A DNA stretch of 61,701 nt from Bolinopsis microptera (GCF_026151205.1 NC_087080.1:5375096-5436796), one strand, 5' to 3'. Positions 11,901-25,600 are shown, counted from the stretch's first letter. Numbers and translations: made by a program. The notes: generated by a model from the letters alone, not told the origin.

Positions 11901-13363
11901 ATGGGAATATCGGCTCAACAACACCGTGTTGCAACTGGTATGTTTTCTAGGTATGTTATCATCAGTAAAAGTAATAGAGGTAACGGGGAAAATTTGTTGT
12001 CCTGTCTTCTGTCTCGTCACATGTTATGTGCTCTATTGGGTATATTTTATTTTAATGTTATTTTGTATATATTTTCTTTGACTATCGATGCTAATATACT
12101 CCCTGGTGCTCCCCTACAACCTAAAATACACTCTGTACCATGTTTGAGGTCTTCCATAAATCTTTACTTTATGGTAATATTTTGTACCATTTTTCTCAGA
12201 CACTTTAAACTTGTGTATAGGGGGGAGGGGGGCATTGGGACAGCCTTAGCTGCAATTTCTGTAAAATTGCTATCTACCACAAAAACCAAACTGTCACCTA
12301 CCATGTCACCGAAACAGACTGTTAAGTTACTTTTCAGTATAACCAGCAGCTGGCTTGGGGTCATGTCTAGGTGTGGTCTGGTTTTTCTATCTCTCCTTAA
12401 TATTTCCCTGATAGTAATTTGTAATTGTTCCTTACTGAACCCTGGACCAAATTTATCCGTTGTTTACAATAATGTCCATGGTTTCCTAAATACACGCGAT
12501 TTAGCATCAGGAACACCACCACTAAATATGACCAAGATACATGAATTCCATGGTTATATATACAAACATAAGCCTCACATCATTATTCTAAACGAGACAT
12601 GGCTGAAAAATTCCATTCTCAGTAATGATGTGCTCCCTGACAAATACAAAGTATTTAGGCTTGACCGATCCTTAAGATCGCATCCAGTGGATGCAACCCA
12701 GCCCAAGAAATTCAGAAAAAACGGTGGTGGTGTTCTGATTGCCCATAGAACAGACATTGATATCTCGAGTCTAAAGTTCTCTAAAGTTAGTGTTCAAGCT
12801 GAATTATTATCCATCATAATTAAGACTCAGTGTGGAAGAAACTTTTGTATATCAACATTTTATAGAGTAGGAACGCTTGGCTTAGATAATTTTGAATCTT
12901 TCAAGAAACATTTTGTTACTTTAGCATCTGCCAGAAAATTGCAAAGGCACATTCTGGTAGGTGACTTTAATTTGGCTTCGATTTCCTGGCCAGATGGTCA
13001 GTCATCTTGCCAGCTACATTCTAGCTTTGTAAATTTTCTCACTGATGACCTCGGACATACACAACTTATTAGCTCCCCTACTCACAAGTCAGGCAACACC
13101 TTAGATCTTGTGTTCACTAACATTCAAAACCTTATTAAGAATGTTAAAATTTTAGATCAAAACGAAATGTGTATGTCCGACCACTTTTGTATCACATTTG
13201 ACATTGATATTAAGACCAAGTATATTAAGCAGCCTAAAAGAAAGATCTTTAATTATAGTAAAGGTAATTTTAGGGGCCTGAATTCTGAGTTATTTAGCAT
13301 CGATTGGGATAGTATATTTGAGTGTAATGATCCTTATCTTGCCTGGAGTCGATTCAGAAAGAA
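11901..13363 (+). pseudogene. LINE ORF2, N-terminal extension and endonuclease (broken)
   Basis: Starts at ATG 11901. The first 175 residues are rich in hydrophobic segments (about 42-62, 86-101 and 157-177) and end in CNCSLLNPGPN, with NPGP at 180-183. An APE-type endonuclease follows: NVHGF, ILNETWLKNS, KNGGGVLIAHR, LVGDFNLASISW and MSDHFCITFD. It parallels the intact ORF2 at 52002-55532 at every block but is clearly diverged, so it is another subfamily rather than a recent copy. The frame is interrupted near 13363 by repeat D and resumes at about 13888. The endonuclease still reads open, yet the element as a whole cannot be functional. Confidence 0.85.
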
Positions 13364-13364
13364 A

Positions 13365-13885
13365 ACAACAATTTCAAGAAAACAACAATTTTATTTAGTA
13401 TCAATTAAAGCAAACATAAATATATTTTATATATAACTAGCAGGACCTTTTTACCAGATATCTTAGGGGACTTGGAGTAGCAAGAGAATGGATAGAAGGT
13501 ATATACCTAATACAAAAATACGTCAAAAAGAATCCAGGGTGATACAGGATCGGAGAGTGCAGACCGTAAAGTTTACGCACCCACCCTTGCCTCCTAAATT
13601 CTTGGTTGGGTAGGCATTTATGCGAACTTGGTCGTTTATACTCCAAGTCCCTTTGTTAAAAATTAATAAAATTTATCTCAGGAGTTAACTTCATTCAACA
13701 ATAATAATATCAATATCAATTTATTGCATAAATTTAACTATCGAATACAGGTTTGATTATCGAATATAGGTTCGATTATCAAATATAGGTTCGATCTGAT
13801 ATAAATTTGTAAAATAAAATATTTAATTATTAAAAACATTACATCAAGTGGTTAAAAATGGATCTGAAAGCTTATCAGCTTATAG
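13365..13885. repeat. Dispersed repeat D, copy 2, inserted in a LINE
   Basis: About 520 bp splitting the LINE ORF2 between RFRKK and the block LGAACDRWIPKK. Matches repeat D copy 1 (9413-10176) without its nested elements. Contains a short tandem array of TCGAATATAGGTTCGATTA-like units at 13740-13800. No coding capacity seen. Target duplication not clear. Confidence 0.65.
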
Positions 13886-13887
13886 TT

Positions 13888-14410
13888 CAATCATGATAGT
13901 AGAGGAGTTCTCGGTGCAGCCTGTGACCGATGGATCCCTAAAAAGACCATTAAGTCTCAGTTCCAGCCCCCATGGTATGACTCCGAATGTGATCATCTCC
14001 TACGAAATAAGGAGAAATGGAGAATAAGGCATAAGGGGAGCAACTCTGAGTCTCATAAACAAAAGTTTCGTGCATTTCGCACAAAATTTAAAAATTTGAT
14101 GGACGAAAGAATGAGACTCAGTGTTGAGGATGACTCCGATGATGCTCTTATCTCCAAGAAATTCTGGACCTACGTTAAATCTAAATCAAAGTCAACCAGG
14201 ATCCCTGAAACTGTCAAATATCATAATCGCTTTCGAAACAATCCATCTGATCAAGCTGCCCTTTTTAACGTATATTTTTATGAGCAGTTTTCTCAAGAGA
14301 GCGATTATGGCATTGACATAGATTTTCGTGATGATTGTTTTTCAAGTCTTGTGTTTAGTAGAGAAGATGTTCTGTTGATTCTTAAAAAGTTAAATCCTAA
14401 CAAGGCCCCA
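13888..14410 (+). pseudogene. LINE ORF2, linker and start of reverse transcriptase
   Basis: Continuation of the LINE interrupted at 13363. It reads PPWYDSECDHLLRNKEKW, DDALISKKFWTYVKSKSKST and LILKKLNPNKAP, matching PWFDSECYDAWRKK, DSALVTKKFWSYVKSKTAS and ILSNINPNKAYGPDG of the intact ORF2. The copy stops just before the first RT motif; the sequence after 14411 is unrelated AT-rich DNA. The catalytic RT core is absent. Confidence 0.8.
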
Positions 14411-14661
14411 GCCGAATTAATTATTATATAATCAAGTTTATTTTTCTCGTTAGTTGTCATCCGGCCAAACATTAAGCAACTTATATTGCAGTACCATTTA
14501 TCATTTAGTAATCAAAATATGTCATTGTAATTTTGCATGGCTGAAATGTAACGCTTGATTTATATATATAATAATTAATTGAATTTTCAAATAAAAAAAA
14601 TATAAAAAAGTTTAAAAAGTTAAAAACCGTTAATTTAAAAAATAAATAAATAAAAACAAAT

Positions 14662-15886
14662 TCATGAGATATTTATTCCCTTTCTCTTGGCAACACACGG
14701 ATTTTTATATAAATATTGGACTTGTTGCTTCTTCTTTTCGATATAATTTACACCCTCTATTTTTGCTAAAACTATATTTGACACTTCCCAAAAGTTGCCT
14801 GTGTCTACTAAATTATTAGTCTTTTTAAATTCTTCTAGATTAATTTTAAAATCAATAACAGACACTGAATTTCTAACAAAAGATGGCAATTTATTCCAAA
14901 AGCTGATAACACGCTCTGATAAAAAATTATTAGACAAGGTTTTAATATTTCTATCAATATTGTTAGATTTAGTGCTAACAATTTTATCTCCCGATCTACT
15001 TAAATTGAAAATATCTTTTCCATACTCAACCAATCCATTTACAATTTTGTAGGCTTCAATCAAATCTCCTCTAACCCGTCTCTCTGCGAGTGTTGTAATC
15101 TGTAAGGCATCCAACCTTTCACTGTAAGGAAGTGTTCCAATATCATCAATAAGGCGTGTGAACCTTCTCTGGACATTTTCCAGTTCAATGATAGTAGCCC
15201 AATTCCCATGGCAGGCAGGTGGAGACCACAACTGAGCACAATACTCCAAGTGGGGTCTTATTATAGTTTTATAAACATTTCTCATAGCATTAATTTCTCT
15301 TATAATGAGATTCCTTGTAACCCATGCAATCATACTGTTTGCTTTACTAATACAACTTTTAATATGTTTCGACCATTTCAAATCTGAAGAAGTTAAAACT
15401 CCAAGATCTTTCTCTGCTTCAATACATTCAAGTGTAACACCACTAAATACATATTCTTGAAGGGGATTTTCATTAAATGGAACATGCATTATTTTGCATT
15501 TGCTAGGATTAAACTTTAACAGCCACACATTTTGCCAATTTTGCAAGCTTTCTAACATATTGAAAGTGCTTTCAGTGTCATTGGCATCCATAATAACTTT
15601 AAGATCATCTGCAAACAGTTTTGATATACCATTAATACAATCAGGCAAGTCATTGATAAAAATGACAAACAATAAAGGACCTAAAACAGACCCTTGTGGG
15701 ACGCCTGATAAAACATCACGAAGGTAGGAATATGCTCCACCAACAAATGTCTTAAATCTTCTTCCAGATAAAAAGTCTTTCACAATATCTAAAGTGTTAC
15801 CACTTATACCCAAATTTCTCATTTTTGTAAGTAGTCTATGATGTGGAACACTATCAAATGCTTTACAAAAATCTAAGTTTAAAAGA
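14662..15886 (-). pseudogene. 5'-truncated LINE reverse transcriptase
   Basis: The minus frame from about 15886 begins mid-RT with LDFCKAFDSVPHHRLL. It continues through SGVPQGSVLGPLLFVIF and the catalytic box FADD (LFADDLKVI) to a C-terminal tail ending at 14662. The frame is open over about 400 codons. The FADD box keeps both aspartates with F instead of Y. Upstream RT motifs and the endonuclease are missing, which is the usual result of aborted target-primed reverse transcription. It differs from both plus-strand LINEs in sequence, so it is a third LINE family in the window. Confidence 0.85.
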
Positions 15887-15889
15887 AAA

Positions 15890-16099
15890 GGTCATTCAAA
15901 CAATATATTCATTCTATTAAATCAAGTGATGAAATTGGCAGAACACAATACATAGGTAACAGAAATGGTCCATTGTTACCAATATTTTTGAACTTGAAAC
16001 AAACAAATATATACACAAAATTTTTAAAAACATAATTTTCTCCATCGTAAGGGCAGTGATGAGGCTGTATAAACTTCTGATAGAGGGGTCTCATGTAGC
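15890..16099. other. Probable retroelement 3' UTR
   Basis: Shares TCAAACAATATA and AAGTGATG-type words with 7366-7460 and 8448-8480. It probably represents the 3' untranslated tail of the element whose endonuclease remnant follows at 16100-16428. Confidence 0.4.
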
Positions 16100-16428
16100 A
16101 TTGCTGTCTATCTTCTTTCCCCTGTACCCACATGGAGCAATAAGTGTTGTTCTTGCATTGCAAATCTTATCCTCGTTCTTACATGTCTTACCACATCACA
16201 ATATCTCTCCTTCCTCTTTATGGTGATGAGGTCTGCTAATCTGTTGAAAAATTGCTTATATTCTTTCGACATACCTCCGGATGTGAGAAATACAGCCGGG
16301 TGAAGGTTGCCTTCTCCACTTTCAACGCTCTCTCTGAATACTCACCCTTCTTCTTGTTCTCGTTCATTTCATATACTTCTTGAAGAGTCTTTGTCCTGTT
16401 TGATAAGCAATTGGGGTGTGAAACCCTA
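16100..16428 (-). pseudogene. Degraded retroelement endonuclease domain, second copy
   Basis: Reading across at least one frameshift gives VSHPN, LQEVYEMNENKKKGEYSERA, LKVEKATFT, then in another frame FLTSGGMSKEYKQFF, RLADLITIKRKERY and VRHVRTRIRF. These match, block for block, the domain at 8545-8983 (VFHAP, HENEKKRCYNAR, LEVKKGSFT, FSTSGGMG, IRKRLRF). Clearly inactive. Confidence 0.6.
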
Positions 16429-16624
16429 ATTTCATTATAAGTTACTGTGTGGAATGAATTTGTAGTTTTGTACTTTTAACACTATTGACTGAACTTGATT
16501 CATACTGTAGCATAGGATCGAGAAATTCCACTGGATGGCCTCCTGTTAATGGTTATCCTGAAGTCTAAAGCTCACAGACAGATTCTGAAAACTAGTTTAT
16601 TCTGATTATAGATCTGAATTCAAC

Positions 16625-19600
16625 ATGTCAGATGGTAAGTGAGTGACGAGTGTAATATTAACTTTGACTGTAGAATAAACATAAGTTAAGTTATATATTT
16701 AACCAATTCATATACATATTTACTAGATTACAAAAGTGTTTGTTTATCAGGTTCAACAAAGTGCTCTACTAAACAAATAGGAGCTTTTTATAAGCGTAAA
16801 ATTTATTAGATTACTTAGTTTGGTAACAACAAAGTGGTAATTAAAGACACAGTACTATTCAATGTCCAAATTTCTGAACTTAATTATATAAACCTTTTAG
16901 ATATCACTAAAGCATGGGCTGGAATTGGAAGCATCAAAGCATCTGTGAGTAGTTTTTGTAAAATAAGATTTTTAATAGTTGAACTCCAAAGTACTGTGCC
17001 CAAGAATAATTTCCCACACAATGTAGTGCACTTAACCTAGAGTTATTAGCTATCATTAACGTCACTAAAATTATTCAGGCAAGTGGTCTTGAAAGAAAGA
17101 TAACGTCCTACAGAAATTCTCAAAAAAGTCAGGATCACCCTCCTACCAGATCAGTTTTTGAAAACATGGACCTTACAAACAACAGCAGAAACATGGCAGC
17201 AGACACAATTCCCAGAACAATAGTTGGAAACCTGAATCAGAGAACCACTTCTTCACCACTTAAAAGTGGTCGTACTGATGTGGTTTTCAGTGACATTGAG
17301 AGTGTCTCCACTATTCCATCACGTCCTCTTAGAGATCCTAAAGCTATTGAAGAGGGAATGATGAAGTTGAAGGAGAAGATTTTAAGGCAGAAGCAGCTTA
17401 GTGGACAAGCTGCCAAGAGAAAAGACACTCAAAAAGGAGAAGAACAGCAAGTGAGGTTTCTTGACCCAGAGGAATATTCTGTAAGTACATCACAATACAC
17501 ACGGGCACCTCAAGTTGCTCCGAAAAGTATTGTCCGCAAGAGAAAGAAAGCCACTGCTCCAGCTCTTGAGAACAATTTTGGTTGTAATGAGCCCCAGAAA
17601 CCTGTTAAAAAGACCTTTCAACCTGTTCAACCTAGAGCCAAAACGCCTGAACCCAAGCCAGTGATCAAGCAGCCTGTTCTTCAGCGTAAGATCAAGACTG
17701 GTGATGGTGGGAAATCTGCTATTATCACCACATCTTCATGGCGCCAAGGTGCAGCATTAACAAGGAAAGTTTTGGGAAACAAGACACAGGAAACTACTAG
17801 TACAACCAGCATCACAAGTGATACAACTTCTACAAAATCCATTTCAGTTGCCAAGAAGGAAATTCAGCCTGTCAGGAAGGCCAAAAAGCCCAAAACTCCA
17901 CCGAATGTTCCAAGAAAGCCTAGAAAGATAGAAAAACCACCTGTTGAGGAGCCTCCAAAAGTTAAAGCTCGCCACTACAACCCATCTGATGTTCAGAATT
18001 ATATTGAAAACACGAGAAAGCAGAGGAAAAAAGAAATGATAACTGAGAAAAGAAAGCATGCTGAGGCGGAGAAAGAAAAAGAAAAGCGTCTAAAAGAGCT
18101 ATTTAACTTTCAAAAGAAAGCACTGAAACGAAGCACTGTGAACCCCTCACCAACTTCACCATCTCCACAACCAGGCAAGAGGATATCAGTTACAGATTCT
18201 GATTCTAAAACCAGAGCTACCTCTAGTGAATCATCAGATAAGGAGAACACTATCAGTGAAAAGTCTCTTCCTTACATACCTCTTATACCTCCATCTGCTA
18301 CTATGAGGTTTCTATTCCCAACTACATTTAACTCTTTTTGGGCGATAGATAACTATAAAACATAAAAATTTCTTTGTGAAAATTGATGCACTGCCAATAC
18401 TGATGCCGGAAATATCAAGAAATTGTTGGTCGTTTTAAACGCCCTCCTTGTGTTTTAGGCACCAGCAGTTTAATTTATTTATTGCAGTGACTCAAACAAG
18501 CGAAGCTCTCCGCCTGAGAAAGATGATGAAATCAATATGTCGGATAGTGATGGTGACGAGGCTGTAAATACTGACGAAGAAAAAGAAAACTCTGTAAGTA
18601 GGATTAGCAGGCCTAGGATTGATATGAATAAGCAGGCAATTATGATTAAATAGGATTCATGGTTTGGCGTTTAAATACAAGAAATGTAATTAAATAACGT
18701 AACAGATAAAAGAAGTCAATCTCCTGGATACTTACATGGATCCAGGTAAGCAGGAATCGTTCACTTCAACATCGGCTCTGTACAACGAGCAGAGACAGAG
18801 GATGGACGCTATCAGACAAACTGCATTAGCTCTCAGGTTTGTTGATCATCATATTTGTTATCCAAGTGATGTGTATCACCGAAATTGAATTTAATGAACC
18901 TCTATAAAAATAATCAGTCAAATTGTCAAGACGCGTCATTTGAACTCAGCCGTGTGCCCGAAAAATCAGCACCATTTTTATGAGTTCTTGTATTATGTTA
19001 CTATGAGTGGTACTGACTATATGATATATATTAGGTACCATGTCAGTCCAGAACAGACTTCGTGTAATACATAATATATTTTATTCGGAATGAAAAACTC
19101 TGAAAATGTCTAGTTAAACATAATTTTGTTTCATTTACCAGACAAAAGATCTACGAAGAGACGAACAGACTTACGGCGGAAGCTTCTCGAGCGACCAATT
19201 TCACCTCCGGGCTCCCTCGCTACAACTCACAACAATCCCTACCAGGTAACTTTTAATTATGCGTATAATTATTAATTATGTGTATAATTATTGCGAGATA
19301 ATTGAGTAATAACATAATTGGACACGTCATATTAACACGGATTTTGATTTCTAATAAGCGTCTATGCTTTCGAGTGCATCATCTGAATTTGTATCAATAT
19401 TTTTTCCCTGATTTGTACGACCTTTATGTGGTTTTTGGATTAAAACTTGCGTGATTTTAATAACGATGTTTGTTTTTTCGTTTGACCTACGAATAAAAGT
19501 GAAACTAAATAATCACTTACTACCTAGGAGCTAAAAATATCCGAGAAGCGTGGGTAGAAAGCCAAGAGTCTGGTAACGACTCTACTGCTCAAGATAAGAC

Positions 19601-22600
19601 TGATAATAGTGTTTCTGAAGAAGTTTCTAGAGCGTCCTCTATTGACTACAGGTATAACTTCTTTTTAATGAAAATATCTACATTTAAATGAGTTTAATGT
19701 CTGAATCGTACAAAGCTTGTAGAGGTGTACACTGGCGCTCGATCCTGTTGCGCCGGTAAAACTCTCTTCGCTGACACGACGGCAGCTTTCATGCCAACTT
19801 GATTATTCGGCGTTAAAAAACAATTACTCAGTTAACACAAAAGCCGTATGTTGTAGCATGGAATATCACATGACTGACATGACAAACTTCAGAGATTACC
19901 AGATACCGTCTCCTCCCAAACATGAAGTGACACCAGAACCCTATCAGTATCCACTCACAGCTGATCCGTACAGCATTATCAACGTCTACGCTAGAAAACG
20001 ACAATTAGGTTGGTTTAGAGTAATATTTGTGGTATCATGTGAATTTATTATCTATCTGAGTGTCTTTCTTTGGACGCTGAAAGATTTTGTAGACCCCTTG
20101 ATGTTAGTATGTGGCTAAAGCTGTAAAGTCCTACATCCAAATCCATTTATAGAAAAATTATAATAATTATATTATAGAACGTGCCCTAAATAACAGAATG
20201 TAAAATGTAACATGTATGTAAATGATTCAGAAGAGAAGAGAATTGAGGAAGAAAAGAAAGAGAGAGAAAAATCAGAAGATAAGGAGAGATTGGAGAGAGA
20301 AGCGGCTCTGCTGGTGATGAAGAAGGAGCGGGAGGAGGAGCAGGAAAAACTACGCGAATTGGAGCGTCAACTCTTAGAGGACAAGGTTACTTCTAGATAT
20401 TTTTAAACGGATAAATATCTGAGCAAGTTTTGAACCTGGTTCAAGAAACAGACTAATGGAATTAGTCGGTCCTAACTACTGTTGCGTCCCCCTCTTGTTT
20501 AATATTATTCCCTCCCAGGTAGCAATATCAGCACTGGAAGAGGAGCGCAGGACTCACAGCAGATTACACGTGACGGATATAGAACACGTGACTGATATGG
20601 AAGGGTCTGATATTTCTGGTAGCAGTGGAGCGGGAGCTGATACTCGTAATACTGAGTCAGTGAATTATAAATATCATTTATTATAATATAACAACTCATG
20701 ATATACCTGCTTGTACTTGGAGTAGTAGCTTCTAGATTCCGTCTTTAAGTCTAAACTGATATCTACAACATCAGTTGTAATTAATAAATAATAATTATCA
20801 TGATGCAATAACCAATATTTAATTCAGCAATCTCTGTAAAAAGCGATAATACTCATCACCAATAAAATCATCCAAATCGAATAATTAACCTCACCGTGAT
20901 ACATGATAACATTACCAACAACAGGTCGCTGCTGAGGACCAGCTGCTCAGACAGCAGCAGCAGTACAGCACGTGACAGGTCACGTGACTCATACCACTTC
21001 ACACCTGACAGAACGGAGGATGCGAACCTGGTGTCCCCCGCCAGCGCGAGGAAAACCTTATCTTTCTCTGAGGAGGATACTCCTGGCAAGGTTACTGGGA
21101 GATTGCTTATGTTTTATTCTTTATGTGATGGGTTTACGAACTATACGGCTATTACAGCTTCGTAAATAAGAAGTAACAATCTTACTTGCAAATCAGAACG
21201 TATACTCTCAAAGTATTAAGGCTTGACATCACGTGTCATATAAAGACCACCAAACACAGAGCTGATGCTATGTACACTAATTACTCTGGTTATTAACTAC
21301 ATTAATCACAAATTACACTAATCATTAATTAAATTAATCATTAAGATATGATTATAATTCTAACACGCGATTGTCACTATACCCTGAACTGTGTTCATAA
21401 CCCCTACTACCCCCTCAGCAAGATGAGAGTGGAGTGTACTCGCCTGGTGCGTTGCACCGCAAACTGCGCGGCGAGCTGGCGCGCTACGATACATTCAGCG
21501 CTGGGCTAGAACATGCCACCACATTGGAGCATACTCAACAATACACTGAGTCTCAACACGACACTATTGCTATGGCTAGGGCCATGCAGGTACCTTAAAT
21601 AAATTACTAATCTATGTGTATTTATGTCTATTTGTATTCGTGTATTTATAAAGCTGTCATGTACAATTTCATGAAATCATGCTTCCAATTTGTCTGTATG
21701 ATGTGTATATGCACGATGCAGATGTCGTTATATACAGAAGAACATCGAACAGATGACATGCAATGTGTTATTTGATTACATCCCACAGCGTGAGAAAACT
21801 GAGCATGCCTCTGAGATGACAGAGTTGCAAGAAAAGCTGAAGAAGGACATGTTGGCGTTCCAGGAGAAATTGCAGCATGTCCAACAGCAGACCATGTTGA
21901 CTAAAGCTGAAAACCTGGCTAAGGAGGCTGAGGTGGGTTGAACAAGATAATACACTACTTTTATATTCAGAATGTTTTATGTCATCATTTGCCCTCATTT
22001 TGTTATAACTAGAAATGATCCTATCCCTTATCCAACTCAGTACAGAGCACCATAGTTAACCCTTGTTTCAAAATCTCAGATAATTCCAGGCACTAAGTAG
22101 CAGGGCCAGCGGTTGTGGGCCCTAGGTTTTCATGATATTCAGTTATAGTTTTGATTCAAATTTGTACCGTTAGATTACTTCAGATCAAAGCTAAATCAGC
22201 AGAAGCTGCTCTACAAGCCACACATAAGATAGCGTCTAGCCAGGATGCTACGAACAAGGAACTAATCAACATGGCTCAGCACATTCTCAAGTCTCACACC
22301 AAGAAATCAGGTACTTTAATTGGCATATATAATGTACTTACAGCATATTGAAGTTGTCGATGATCAATCGTAAGCGCTATCAAATTGGTCACGGCCGTTA
22401 AATTAATTTTGTTGAGTTAGTGCAAGATTGGGGGGGGGGGGGGGGGGGTCCAAGGGGAACTTTGGGGAACTTTGGGAAAGTCCCCCAAGATTTCTAAAGT
22501 TCCCCAAAAAAAAGTTCCCCAAAACTCCCCAAAGTTCCCCTTGGACCCCCCCCCCCCCCCCCCCCCCAAGATAGGTGACCGTTTGGATTGAATGCGCGGC

Positions 22601-25600
22601 AATGATATTGCTAGTTTTTGAAAAACCAGCGTATAATAATGCCCTTTTTCAGCGTCCTGTATAGTTTGGCGCGCAATTCGAAGCGTGCGTTTTGTTTTGA
22701 TCAGCTCGACCCGGCCATGGTTTACAACAAAGAATAGATCTACGCTACATAAATAGATCTATATCTATATTACAGTGAAATAATGTCAGATCAGCGTTGC
22801 TAAAAAGTCATAGTCCGAAATCCAAGTAGAAAATCTGTTACCATTAAGGTGTTTAAACCAAGAGAAACTCATGATGTCGCTCTAAAGGCGAGTGCATTAT
22901 ATCGTTCAAGCTAATAGCTAACAAAGAGATAGAAAAGCACGCAGACCCTTACAGAAAAACAACGTGAATTGTGAAGAATGAAGATGCTTGAGATATGTCC
23001 GTGTGGGTGTGGTAAAGGAGTCGACTATGTGATTGTGATGGAGTGGAGTGCAAATGTAGAGCGCAAATGAAGGGGATGCGGAGTAATGGTGATGTCTCGT
23101 ACTGTGCCATGCGTTCCGATAGACAACGCCTTGATCGAATTATTGTTATTAACTAATTACTATAAACCACTGCACTGATCGAGTCAATAAAATGACAGAG
23201 TTGTATCACTTGTTTCATCACATTATGAAGTGGCTACTATTTCAGAGTCCACCCCGACAGAGTCCACCCCGACAACAGCCTCGTTCTCAAGAGACGCTGG
23301 TAGTGAGTCTCCGTACACCCCATCACAGGTTACACCCAAACTATCGCAATCAGCTGTGGATGATATTAACGATATAACTGGTGAGTTGCTCTTTAATTTT
23401 ATTCACATATATCTGTTCCGTGTTCATAGAAATTGTCTTCCAAGCCCAACGTTATGCCCTTTCTCAACTTGTTAATTCTGTGTGATACAAATGTAGCATG
23501 GGTCATAGTGACTTGTGTGTCAAGTATTCGATGTTCTTATATCAGAAACAGATATCACAGAGTCACTACATTTGTGAAAGAACTGCGAGGGAGACAGGAG
23601 TTAGCAAATTGCTCATGACTCTGGACAATTTACTGCGTTTATTTATTTATTCTTTAATTTATTTAAGTTTTATGTTTATTTAATATTTATCCGTCCTGAA
23701 TATGCATTATCAAAGCATTATAAGCTCAATCGAATTATGAATTTTTTCAAAGCCATATTCTTGCTTGAAGCTGTTAAATCCCTTTAAAAGTTTAAACCAT
23801 ATTGCAATATATTTAGATTTTACAATAAAAAATGTAGTTACTATTGTGGTATGTAAAGTTATTTATTAATCAAACTCAAACGGTTTTATCTTTGTGCTGG
23901 TCGTGTTATTTTAGCTGTCTTTGTTGATACCAACTGATTTAAGCTGCAACATTTCTTTTAGTCCATAAAAGTCTGACAAACAATTTGATGAAGAAATCCA
24001 GTCTCCAGAGACCCACATTTTCTTAATTGACAATAAATGTTACAGTCACAGGATCGGAAGCCCTGTCGCCAACAGACACGACCCTAAACGTGACCTTTGA
24101 AGTGGACAGCGAACTCAGGACTCCTAGCCCGACCAAGAGTCGACCTTTGGACAGTGTTAGTAAATTTCCTGGAAGATTTGCTTTGGGCATTCTAGAACAT
24201 TCTTTCCATTGTCAGTCTAAACTCTAGAAATATAACCTTTTAAGTGGATAACATACATTATATATACATTATTTTTGAAACACCCTGTATTATATAATGT
24301 TAATAGTCATTAACTATCTCCAAACTAAACTTGACATCACATCCCCCTCAGGATATACCAGAGGAGATCTCCGAGCAGATCCCAACCTCTTCGCAACAAG
24401 ACATCCCCACAGAAGTATCAGTTTCATCAGCATCAGAGGACCCTGAAACTCCGATGACAGAGACCGGAATGACAGAGGAGCCGGTTACACCGGTCTCCAG
24501 GCGGGGCCTGATGATGGCTGATACTCCCGGCAGAGACGCCGATGTGGAGACCGAGTTCGAGAGTTCTCCAGAGAAAGGTAAGTTTATTGTTTGTGGAATA
24601 GTCTTTCTTCCTACTGTGATATGAAGGATAAAGCTCTGGGGTCTGCTCTCCCCGGCCTCCTCCTCTCGATATACATAGATCAATCCTACGATTTAGTTGT
24701 ATCACGTCGTGACCCCCACGGTCGTTTCACTATGGTAGAGTTTCTACGATACAGGGGGAGCCGCGCACTCGTGCGCGGCGGGTCATACAACGTATGACAA
24801 CGATTTAGATAGTTTTTTAAACCTAAGAGCTCTTTCCATGTAGTGAAATTTCTTATGACAACCGAAACGAAGGAAGTCCTAAGTCGATCGTAATAAAATT
24901 AAGGATACTATTCCTCACTTTTCAGCTCATGAGTCATTCAGAGCTGTACTGCCGTCTGAATCCCACCGAAGAAGGATGAGTGCCTCTGATGCGGAATCGG
25001 TCGTCTCTGTTAACCTCTCAACAAGAAAGGTGCGATTCACAATTGCCGCCTGAATTTATATAATAAAAGTTCGGCGAATTTTAAGTGGAATTGTTGGGTA
25101 TTTCTTCGTAAAGGTTCCACCTTAAAGTATAAAAATCACTTATTTTGTGTTCTAAGACTCTAAATTTTCAGATTCAATCAAATTTTATTCCGGTTTTAAA
25201 ACTTTTTGTCAATTGTCATTAACAAAACCATGCATATCATTAAGTGCATATTTGAAAAATCAACATGTAATCAATTTAATTCATCTCCCCATTAACAATT
25301 ATTTTCTACCTACAGGATAAATTCGCAACATTCACACTCGAGCAAGTGGACCATTACATGAAAAATGACAAGCTGAGGTCTAAACATCAGAAAGCTCTGC
25401 TGGACCTACGACAACAAGCCGTAAAGGAGAAAACAAACGCAAAACTTCAATGGATTGATATCAAGAAAAGGTTTGTTATCTGATAAATGATAATCATTTC
25501 AGTTCTAAGGAAAAGCAGGATATCATATTTAGGAAATTCATTGATCTTCAGATTTACGAAAGCGACAAGATTTCTGTGTGTCCAAATCCAAGTTGCCATG

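Noticed and set aside
22417-22602. Minus-strand glycine/proline-rich frame across the G/C hairpin
   Set aside because: Composition comes from the homopolymer runs and the palindrome.
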